Origin: Microbacterium sp. | GTDB lineage: Bacteria > Actinomycetota > Actinomycetes > Actinomycetales > Microbacteriaceae | Assembly (NCBI GenBank): GCA_029267645.1 | Contig: JAJUIM010000149.1 | Coordinates: 1 to 5,388, forward strand | Direction of reading: 5' to 3' | Length of the DNA: 5,388 nt | Shown here: one piece after another, positions 1 to 5,158 of the stretch | Layout of the letters: every line of letters begins with the position of its first letter | How positions within the stretch are numbered: position 1 is the stretch's first letter | Program-made: the position numbers and the translations under genes | Notes under the pieces: generated by a model | What the model saw: only the letters and a program-made list of their open reading frames with translations | The model's database searches: none | What the model was told of the DNA's origin: nothing

Positions 1-161
1 CACCACCCTGGCGCACCTGCCGAGGTGAAACCCGCGGCTCGGAGCTCGCAACACCCCACACCGGAGGGGATCCGCGCTCCTGAGGTCGCATCACGCGGCC
101 ACGGCACTCCCGAACGTGAATCCCCTCCCGAGCGGCCCCCAAGGCAGAACCACCCCAACCC
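1..161. other. Non-coding stretch beyond the prs terminator; no gene supported
   Basis: Both strands were read and no recognisable protein, RNA gene or promoter was found. The plus strand stays open in one frame, but that frame continues antisense through prs and looks like a high-GC artefact. A 9-bp inverted repeat (63-71 with 120-128) is visible with a 48-bp spacer, and a short 5-bp stem with a GCCG loop lies at 14-27. Neither looks like a convincing terminator or operator. The next gene leftward is presumably just outside the window. Confidence 0.5.
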
Positions 162-191
162 AAAAAGGGCCCCTGCACCGCAGGGGCCCTT
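162..191 (-). terminator. Factor-independent terminator of the glmU-prs unit
   Basis: Read on the minus strand, a perfect 12-bp stem (arms 180-191 and 165-176) closes a 3-nt loop (177-179). Its descending arm runs into five consecutive T residues (162-166, two of them inside the stem). It begins 13 nt after the prs stop codon. The long G+C-rich stem, tight loop and T run are the textbook intrinsic-terminator arrangement, so transcription from tRNA-Gln, glmU and prs probably ends here. On the plus strand the hairpin is not followed by a T run, so it appears one-directional. Confidence 0.9.
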
Positions 192-204
192 CGGACGCGG
201 GGGG

Positions 205-1242
205 TCAGGCGGCGCCGTCGAACATGCTCGTGACGGATCCGTCGTCGAAGACCTCCTGGATCGCGCGCGCGAGCAGCGGGGCCGCCGAGAGCACCGTGAG
301 CTTGTCGAAGCGGCGGTACTCGGGCACCGGCACGGTATCGGTCACGACGACGCGGTCGATCGCCTCGTCCTGCAGGCGCTCGGACGCGGGGTCGCTGAAG
401 ATCGCGTGGGTCGCGCCGACGATGACCTTCTTGGCGCCGTTCTTCTTGAGCGCCTGCGCTGCCTTCACGATCGTGCCGGCCGTGTCGATCATGTCGTCGA
501 CGAGGAGGCACGTGCGGCCCTCGACGGATCCGACGATCTCGTGCACCGACACCTGGTTGGCGACCTTCGGGTCGCGGCGCTTGTGGATGATCGCGAGGGG
601 CGCGCCGAGCGAGTCGCTCCACGAGTCGGCGACGCGCACGCGGCCCATGTCGGGCGAGACGACCGTGAGCGTCTCGCGCTCGTCGGGCGTGAAGGTGTCG
701 ACGAAGTGCCGCTCGAGCACGGGCTTCGCGAAGAGGTGGTCGACGGGTCCGTCGAAGAAGCCCTGGATCTGCGAGGCGTGCAGGTCGACGCTCATGATGC
801 GGTCGGCGCCCGCGGTCGAGATGAGGTCGGTGATGAGACGGGCCGAGATCGGCTCGCGGCCGCGGCCCTTCTTGTCCTGGCGCGAGTACGGGTAGTACGG
901 CACGACGACCGTGACGCGCTTCGCCGATGCGCGCTTCAGCGCGTCCAGCATGATGAGCATCTCCATGAGATCCTCGTTGATCTTCTCACCGAACGACTGC
1001 ACGAGGAACACGTCGGTGCCGCGCATCGAGACGGAGAACCGCGTGTACAGCTCGCCCGAGGCGAACGTGCGGTGCTCGGTCGGGGCGAGGTCGATGCCGA
1101 GGTGGCGTGCGACGTCTGCTGCGAGCTCGGGGTGCGACCGGCCGGTCACCACCACCATGCGCTTGCGAGTCTTCTGCTCCTTGCCGGGGGCGATCCCCCG
1201 AGCGAGGTCAAGGTCAACCGTCTTGTTCTTGCTCGTCGACAT
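205..1242 (-). CDS. prs: Ribose-phosphate pyrophosphokinase (PRPP synthase)
   Basis: This cytosolic enzyme transfers pyrophosphate from ATP to ribose 5-phosphate, giving PRPP for purine, pyrimidine, histidine, tryptophan and NAD synthesis. The 345-residue product shows the whole class I signature set. These are GRSHPELA at 34-41, the flexible loop YSRQDKKGRGREPISA near 119-134, the PRPP synthase signature DLHASQIQGFF at 153-163 with the catalytic-type His155, Lys221 and Arg223 in IIHKRRDPK, and the PRPP-binding loop VDDMIDTAGT at 248-257. It is about 20 residues longer than many homologues, all as a Lys-rich N-terminal extension (1-28). The ATG at 1242 is preferred because AGAAAG (1249-1254) lies 6 nt upstream. 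Met29 is an internal alternative. The first 29 bp overlap the end of glmU, implying translational coupling, and a strong terminator follows the stop. Confidence 0.97.
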   Translation of the reverse strand: MSTSKNKTVDLDLARGIAPGKEQKTRKRMVVVTGRSHPELAADVARHLGIDLAPTEHRTFASGELYTRFSVSMRGTDVFLVQSFGEKINEDLMEMLIMLDALKRASAKRVTVVVPYYPYSRQDKKGRGREPISARLITDLISTAGADRIMSVDLHASQIQGFFDGPVDHLFAKPVLERHFVDTFTPDERETLTVVSPDMGRVRVADSWSDSLGAPLAIIHKRRDPKVANQVSVHEIVGSVEGRTCLLVDDMIDTAGTIVKAAQALKKNGAKKVIVGATHAIFSDPASERLQDEAIDRVVVTDTVPVPEYRRFDKLTVLSAAPLLARAIQEVFDDGSVTSMFDGAA

Positions 1243-2677
1243 CGGTCGCTTTCTGTGCGCCTTGGGCCCGCGCCGCCGATTCGGCCGCCGCGGTTCCCGC
1301 CCTGTTCTTCTCGACCCACCCCTCGAGGTTTCGCTGGGGTGCCACGCTCATGGCAAGTGCGCCGGCCGGCACGTCCTTGCGGACGACCGCCCCTGCTCCC
1401 GTCTTCGCGCCAGCGCCCAGTCTAACCGGGGCGATCATGACCGTATGTGAGCCCGTGTGCACGTGGTCCTCGATGACGGTGCGGTGCTTGTGCACGTCGT
1501 CGTAGTTCGCCGTGATGGCGCCGGCGCCCAGGTTCACGCCCGCGCCGATCTCGGCGTCGCCCACGTACGACAGGTGCGGCACCTTGCTGCCCTCGCCGAC
1601 GGTCGAGTTCTTGATCTCGACGAAGGTGCCGGCCTTCGCGCCGTCGGCGAGCTCCGCGCCCGCGCGCAGGTATGCCCACGGCCCGACTGTCGCGCCGTCG
1701 CCGATGACGGCGAGCGTGGCGTCGCTGCGCCGCACTGTCGCGCCTCGGCCGACCTCGGTGTCGACGAGCGACGTGTCGGGGCCGACGACGGCGCCCTCCG
1801 CGATCGTCGTGGCGCCCAGCACGTGCGTGTTCGGCAGCAGCGTGACATCCTGCGCGAGGGTCGCGGTGTCGTCGATCCACGTCGTGTGCGGATCCTGCAC
1901 CGTCACGCCCTCCAGCTGCCAGCGGCGGATCACGCGCTGATTGAGGATCCGCGCGGCCTCCGCGAGCTGGACGCGGTCGTTCACGCCGAGCGCCGCGGCG
2001 GCGTCGGGCGCCGTGACGCCCGCGATGGATCCGCCCGCCCCGCGCATGATGCCGATGACGTCGGTGAGGTACATCTCGCCCTGCGCGTTGTCGGTGCCGA
2101 CCGCCGCGAGCGCGTCGCGCAGGTCGCGCGCGCGGAAGACGTACACGCCGGGGTTGATCTCGGTGACGGCAGCCTCGTCGGGCGTCGCGTCCTTCTGCTC
2201 GACGATGCGCTCGACCATGCCGTCGGCGCCGCGGATGACGCGCCCGTACCCGTGCGGCTCGTCGAGGTGCGCGCCGAGCAGCGTCGCGCTCGCGCCCCGC
2301 CGGCGGTGCTCGTCGAGCATGGCCTGGAATGTCTCGACCTCGATGAGGGGCACATCGCCCGAGAGCACGAGCACATCGCCCGCGAAGTCCTCGGGCAGCG
2401 ACAGCACGCCGGCCTGCGCCGCGCGCCCCGTGCCCGGCACCTCGTCCTGGTCGACCGCGACGACGCCCGGATGGTCGGCGAGCGCCTCGACGATGCGGTC
2501 GCGCTCATGCCGCACGACGACGCGCACGAGGTCGGCGCCGAGCGACTCGGCGCTGCGCAGCACGTGGCCGAGCAGGGTGCGACCGCCCAGGCGGTGCAGC
2601 ACCTTGGGCGTCGCGGACTTCATGCGCGTGCCCTGTCCGGCCGCGAGGACGACGATGGCGAGGTTGTGATCAGTCAC
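1214..2677 (-). CDS. glmU: Bifunctional N-acetylglucosamine-1-phosphate uridyltransferase / glucosamine-1-phosphate acetyltransferase
   Basis: GlmU acetylates glucosamine 1-phosphate and then couples it to UTP, making UDP-GlcNAc for peptidoglycan. The product is 487 residues. The N-terminal pyrophosphorylase half (about 1-235) shows LAAGQGTRM at 11-19, Lys25, GTG at 82-84, SGDVPL at 106-111, GYGRV at 143-147, EINPGVY at 173-179 and DNAQGEMYLTDV at 196-207. The left-handed beta-helix acetyltransferase half shows Arg338, Lys356, the catalytic-type His368 in VPHLSYVGDA, Tyr371, Asn382, NYD at 391-393 and Lys397. Trp454 in the tail matches the position of a Trp in mycobacterial GlmU. The last 30 or so residues are acidic and Gln-rich. 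GTG at 2677 is chosen because LAAG must lie about 10 residues from the start. The next upstream in-frame start codon is inside tRNA-Gln. No normal Shine-Dalgarno sequence is available; the tRNA ends one base upstream. Confidence 0.96.
   Translation of the reverse strand: MTDHNLAIVVLAAGQGTRMKSATPKVLHRLGGRTLLGHVLRSAESLGADLVRVVVRHERDRIVEALADHPGVVAVDQDEVPGTGRAAQAGVLSLPEDFAGDVLVLSGDVPLIEVETFQAMLDEHRRRGASATLLGAHLDEPHGYGRVIRGADGMVERIVEQKDATPDEAAVTEINPGVYVFRARDLRDALAAVGTDNAQGEMYLTDVIGIMRGAGGSIAGVTAPDAAAALGVNDRVQLAEAARILNQRVIRRWQLEGVTVQDPHTTWIDDTATLAQDVTLLPNTHVLGATTIAEGAVVGPDTSLVDTEVGRGATVRRSDATLAVIGDGATVGPWAYLRAGAELADGAKAGTFVEIKNSTVGEGSKVPHLSYVGDAEIGAGVNLGAGAITANYDDVHKHRTVIEDHVHTGSHTVMIAPVRLGAGAKTGAGAVVRKDVPAGALAMSVAPQRNLEGWVEKNRAGTAAAESAARAQGAQKATDVDEQEQDG
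1249..1254 (-). promoter_or_regulatory. Ribosome binding site of prs, inside the glmU coding sequence
   Basis: AGAAAG on the minus strand, 6 nt before the prs ATG, fits a moderate Shine-Dalgarno sequence. It lies within the last codons of glmU, so ribosomes finishing glmU pass over it. It supports the ATG at 1242, and therefore the 29-bp gene overlap, over the internal Met29 start. Confidence 0.55.
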
Positions 2678-2678
2678 G

Positions 2679-2750
2679 CTCCGCCACCAGGATTCGAACC
2701 CGGACCTCACAGCTCCAAAGGCTGTCGTGCTGCCATTACACCATGGCGGA
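2679..2750 (-). tRNA. tRNA-Gln, anticodon TTG
   Basis: A complete 72-nt cloverleaf can be drawn on the minus strand. The 7-bp acceptor stem pairs 2750-2744 with 2686-2680. A short D arm contains the GG of the D loop. The anticodon stem ACAGC/GCTGT encloses the loop CTTTGGA, with anticodon TTG at 2718-2716, which reads Gln codon CAA and CAG by wobble. The variable loop has 5 nt, and the T arm carries TTCGAAT. The discriminator base is G (2679), as usual for tRNA-Gln. CCA is not encoded, so it must be added after 3' processing. The gene is co-oriented with glmU, whose start codon follows after a single base. The promoter is not clear: GCGACA and CAAACT on the minus strand are a weak pair with about 15 bp spacing. 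Confidence 0.96.
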
Positions 2751-2753
2751 TCC

Positions 2754-2771
2754 GCGGCGCACGGGCGCCGC
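2754..2771 (-). repeat. GC-only hairpin in the tRNA-Gln 5' leader
   Basis: On the minus strand GCGGCGC, a CCGT loop and GCGCCGC form a perfect 7-bp stem with a 4-nt loop, ending 3 nt before the first tRNA nucleotide (2750). No T run follows, so it does not look like an intrinsic terminator. It could be a leader hairpin flanking the RNase P cleavage site or a DNA dyad for a regulator. The segment 2756-2763 can instead pair with 2788-2795 (8 bp, 24-bp spacer), so two mutually exclusive pairings exist. Confidence 0.5.
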
Positions 2772-2822
2772 ATCCTCCAGTTTGTCACGTGCGCCTGCGT
2801 GTCGCCGACGCCCGCGCGGCGC

Positions 2823-2834
2823 GATAATCGAACG
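2823..2834 (+). promoter_or_regulatory. Putative -10 element for leaderless transcription of the MarR gene
   Basis: GATAAT (2823-2828) matches the bacterial -10 consensus at five of six positions and ends 6 nt before the ATG at 2835. That places the expected transcription start on or very near the A of the start codon. No Shine-Dalgarno-like purine run lies in the preceding 25 nt. Leaderless mRNAs with this geometry are well documented in actinobacteria. A convincing -35 hexamer is not seen. Confidence 0.5.
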
Positions 2835-3329
2835 ATGGCCGCAGAACAGGACGAAGTCGATCGCATCGTGGGCGCGTGGAGCACCGAGCGTCCCGACCTC
2901 GACTTCTCGCCCATGTCGGTGCTCTCGCGCATCGACCGCCTCGCGCACCACCTCGAGCGCGCGCGCCGCGAGGCGTTCCGCCGCACCGACATCGAGCCGT
3001 GGGAGTGGGACGTGCTCTCGGCGCTGCGCCGCGCGGGAGAGCCCTACCAGCTGAGCCCCAAACAGCTGCTGCAGCAGACGCTCGTCTCGAGCGGCACCAT
3101 GACGAACCGCATCGACCGGCTGAAGGCGCGCGGTCTCGTCGAGCGGGCGACGGATCCGTCCGACCGGCGCGGCGCCGTCGTCACGCTCACGGACGAGGGC
3201 CGCACGCGCGTCGACGCCGCCGTCACGCGGCTCATCGACGCGGAGGCCGAGCTGCTCGGCGGCATGACGGCGGCCGACCAGCGGCGCCTCGGATCCCTCC
3301 TGCGCCACCTGCTCGTCTCGCTCGACTGA
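2835..3329 (+). CDS. MarR-family winged helix-turn-helix transcriptional regulator, PecS/UrtR-like
   Basis: This is a probable dimeric DNA-binding repressor of 164 residues, normal for the family with an N-terminal extension. After an N-terminal helix (VDRIVGAW, 8-15) come the dimerisation helix (about 28-50), the core WEWDVLSALRRAG (57-69), a helix-turn-helix around 74-99 with recognition helix SSGTMTNRIDRL (85-96), and the wing TDPSDRRGAVV (106-116) with the hallmark DRR. LTDEG (118-122) leads into the C-terminal dimerisation helices. Trp15, Asp59, Arg92 and Arg104 occur in the places where urate- and PecS-type MarR proteins carry ligand-related residues, so a small-molecule effector is plausible but unproven. 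ATG 2835 fits the helix start and the leaderless promoter; a longer upstream reading would run antisense through tRNA-Gln. The ABC-F gene follows after 40 bp and may be a target. The operator is not identified. Confidence 0.93.
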   Translation: MAAEQDEVDRIVGAWSTERPDLDFSPMSVLSRIDRLAHHLERARREAFRRTDIEPWEWDVLSALRRAGEPYQLSPKQLLQQTLVSSGTMTNRIDRLKARGLVERATDPSDRRGAVVTLTDEGRTRVDAAVTRLIDAEAELLGGMTAADQRRLGSLLRHLLVSLD

Positions 3330-3354
3330 GGATCGTCCGCGCAGGCTCTCGCCC

Positions 3355-3360
3355 TACGCT
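3355..3360 (+). promoter_or_regulatory. Possible -10 element of the ABC-F gene
   Basis: TACGCT fits the actinobacterial TANNNT -10 pattern and lies 9 nt before the ATG at 3370, so a transcript from it would have almost no leader. The -35 region is poor. Since a good Shine-Dalgarno sequence follows at once, the gene may instead be read through from the MarR gene 40 bp upstream. Confidence 0.3.
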
Positions 3361-3367
3361 GGAGGGG
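3361..3367 (+). promoter_or_regulatory. Ribosome binding site of the ABC-F gene
   Basis: GGAGGGG sits directly before the ATG at 3370, with 4 nt between its GGAGG core and the start codon. This is the strongest Shine-Dalgarno sequence in the window and decides the start. It contrasts with the absence of one before the MarR gene and glmU. Confidence 0.7.
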
Positions 3368-3369
3368 AT

Positions 3370-5148
3370 ATGGCACATCTTCTCGGGGCCGAGGCCCTGC
3401 ACCTGGAATACCCGACGCGGGTCGTGTTCGACTCGGTGACCCTCGGCATCGACGAGGGCGACAGGATCGGCATCGTCGGCCGCAACGGCGACGGCAAGTC
3501 AAGCCTGCTCGGCATGCTCGCGGGTGCCGTCCAGCCGCAGAGCGGGCGCGTCACGCGCCGCGGCGGCGTGCGCTTCGGCGTGCTGACGCAGGCCGACGAG
3601 CTCGACGACGATGCGACGGTCGCGCACTCGGTCGTCGGCGACCGCCCCGAGCACGAGTGGGCGGGCGATGCGTCGGTGCGCGACATCATCCGGGGGCTCG
3701 TGCAGGACGTGCCGTGGGACGCCAGAATCCGCGAGCTGTCGGGCGGCCAGCGCCGCCGCGTCGCCCTCGCAGCCCTGCTCATCGGCGACTGGGATCTCAT
3801 CGCGCTCGACGAGCCGACGAACCACCTCGACGTCGAGGGCATCGCGTGGCTCGCGAACCACCTGAATCGGCGCTGGGCGAAGAACGCCGGCGGCCTCGTC
3901 GTCATCACGCACGACCGGTGGTTCCTCGACGAGGTCTGCACGAAGACGTGGGAGGTACACGACGGCATCGTCGAGCCCTTCGAGGGCGGCTACGCGGCGT
4001 ACGTGCTGCAGCGCGTGGAGCGCGACAGGATCGCGGCCGCGACGGAGCAGAAGCGCCAGAACATGATGCGCAAGGAGCTCGCGTGGCTGCGCCGCGGCGC
4101 GCCCGCGCGCACGTCGAAGCCGAAGTTCCGCATCGACGCCGCGAACGAGCTCATCGCCGACGTGCCGCCCGTGCGCAACCCGATCGAGCTGAAGCAGATG
4201 GCCGTCGCGCGGCTCGGCAAGGACGTCATCGACGTGCTCGACGCGGGCGTCTCCTTCGCGGGCCGGGAGATCCTGCGCGATGTCACGTGGCGCATCGGCC
4301 CGGGCGAGCGCACGGGGATCCTCGGCGCCAACGGCGCGGGCAAGTCGACGCTGCTGGGCCTCATCACGGGCGCGGTCGCGCCGACCTCCGGCCGCATCAA
4401 GCGCGGCAAGACCGTGAAGCTCGGTCTGCTCGACCAGCAGTTCTCGCAGCTCGCCGACATCGGATCCGACCGCGTGCGCGAGGTGCTCGCGCGCGAGAAG
4501 ACGACGTTCAACGTCGACGGCAAGGACCTCACGCCCGCGCAGCTGCTCGAGCGCCTCGGCTTCTCGCGCGAGCACCTGTCGGCGCGCGTCGACGACTTGT
4601 CGGGCGGCCAGAAGCGGCGCCTGCAGCTGCTCATGCTGCTGCTGAGCGAGCCGAACGTCATCGCGCTCGACGAGCCCACGAACGACGTCGACAGCGAGAT
4701 GCTCGCCGCCATGGAGGATCTGCTCGACTCGTGGCCCGGCACGCTGCTCGTCGTGAGCCACGACCGATACCTGCTCGAGCGCATCACCGACCAGCAGTAC
4801 GCGATCCTCGACGGGCGCCTGCGCCACGTCCCGGGCGGCGTCGACGAGTACCTGCGGCTGCGCGCCGAGCAGGATCAGGCCGCGTCCGCGGGATCCCGGG
4901 CCGTCGCGCCCGCAGCCGCAGGGCTCTCGGGCGCCGAGAAGCGGGCGGCCGAGAAGGAGCTCGCCTCGATCGAGCGCCGCCTCGAGAAGATCTCGGCCGA
5001 GACCGCGCGAATCCACGAGCGCATGGCGGCGCACGACCAGGGCGACTTCGACGGCCTCCAGCGGCTCAACGCCGACCTCCGCGCGCTGCAGGAGGAGAAC
5101 GACGCGCTCGAGGAGCGCTGGCTCGAGCTCGGCGAGCAGCTCGGCTGA
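3370..5148 (+). CDS. ABC-F family ATP-binding protein, Uup-like (duplicated ATPase domains)
   Basis: This is a soluble 592-residue protein with two nucleotide-binding domains and no membrane segment, as in ABC-F proteins that act on ribosomes rather than as transporters. Domain 1 has Walker A GRNGDGKSS (37-45), signature LSGGQ (123-127), Walker B with LDEPTNHLD (146-154) and His181. The linker (about 215-285) contains the basic segment WLRRGAPARTSKPKF (239-253), the likely rRNA/tRNA-contacting arm. Domain 2 has Walker A GANGAGKST (319-327), LSGGQ (410-414), LDEPTNDVD (433-441) and His464. All catalytic motifs are intact. A C-terminal charged coiled coil (about 520-590) follows an Ala-rich hinge and points to the Uup type rather than EttA. 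Roles known in the family are ribosome rescue or assembly, translocation control and, in some members, resistance to ribosome-targeting antibiotics; which applies here cannot be told. A MarR regulator lies 40 bp upstream. Confidence 0.93.
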   Translation: MAHLLGAEALHLEYPTRVVFDSVTLGIDEGDRIGIVGRNGDGKSSLLGMLAGAVQPQSGRVTRRGGVRFGVLTQADELDDDATVAHSVVGDRPEHEWAGDASVRDIIRGLVQDVPWDARIRELSGGQRRRVALAALLIGDWDLIALDEPTNHLDVEGIAWLANHLNRRWAKNAGGLVVITHDRWFLDEVCTKTWEVHDGIVEPFEGGYAAYVLQRVERDRIAAATEQKRQNMMRKELAWLRRGAPARTSKPKFRIDAANELIADVPPVRNPIELKQMAVARLGKDVIDVLDAGVSFAGREILRDVTWRIGPGERTGILGANGAGKSTLLGLITGAVAPTSGRIKRGKTVKLGLLDQQFSQLADIGSDRVREVLAREKTTFNVDGKDLTPAQLLERLGFSREHLSARVDDLSGGQKRRLQLLMLLLSEPNVIALDEPTNDVDSEMLAAMEDLLDSWPGTLLVVSHDRYLLERITDQQYAILDGRLRHVPGGVDEYLRLRAEQDQAASAGSRAVAPAAAGLSGAEKRAAEKELASIERRLEKISAETARIHERMAAHDQGDFDGLQRLNADLRALQEENDALEERWLELGEQLG

Positions 5149-5158
5149 CGCCGTCAGC
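5144..5158. repeat. Palindrome spanning the stop codons of the two convergent genes
   Basis: GCTGAC, a GCC spacer and GTCAGC form a perfect 6-bp inverted repeat. The left arm holds the ABC-F stop TGA (5146-5148), and the right arm holds the stop of the leftward gene (5154-5156 on the minus strand). It could form a short hairpin in both transcripts and act as a weak bidirectional end point, but there is no T run on either strand. Confidence 0.45.

Noticed and set aside
1..95. Start of a possible minus-strand gene beyond the prs terminator
   Set aside because: A GTG-ATG pair and an open frame to the edge exist, but the short product resembles nothing I recognise and no clear Shine-Dalgarno sequence or promoter is present.
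63..128. 9-bp inverted repeat (63-71 with 120-128) as a terminator or operator
   Set aside because: The 48-bp spacer, lack of a T run and GC-rich composition make a chance match likely.
25..1425. Long plus-strand open frame antisense to prs and the end of glmU
   Set aside because: Its product is Arg/His/Val-rich low-complexity protein typical of the reverse frame of a high-GC gene, while the minus strand encodes fully conserved Prs and GlmU.
2421..2427. Arg85 in GlmU following GTG, where many homologues have His
   Set aside because: The residue follows the GTG motif but is not one of the catalytic residues I know. All functional motifs are intact, so it is probably lineage variation.
2783..2788. 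GTGACA on the minus strand as the -35 of the tRNA-Gln promoter
   Set aside because: It matches TTGACA at five of six bases, but at 16-19 bp spacing there is no -10-like hexamer, and the transcription start would fall inside or at the edge of the tRNA.
1457..2827. Long plus-strand open frame antisense to glmU and tRNA-Gln
   Set aside because: It crosses a tRNA gene, has no recognisable domain, and mirrors the codon structure of glmU on the other strand.
2727..2834. 36-residue N-terminal extension of the MarR protein
   Set aside because: It would be coded antisense to tRNA-Gln and across the divergent promoter spacer; ATG 2835 matches the family start and the -10 position.
2678..2992. Upstream extension of the glmU reading frame through tRNA-Gln and into the MarR gene
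   Set aside because: The segment that reads PPWCNGSTTAFGAV is simply the translated tRNA-Gln gene. Known GlmU proteins begin about 10 residues before the LAAG motif, which fits GTG 2677.
3499..5034. 511-codon minus-strand open frame opposite the ABC-F gene
   Set aside because: The composition is the expected reverse-complement shadow of a GC-rich coding sequence. All ABC-F catalytic motifs are on the plus strand.
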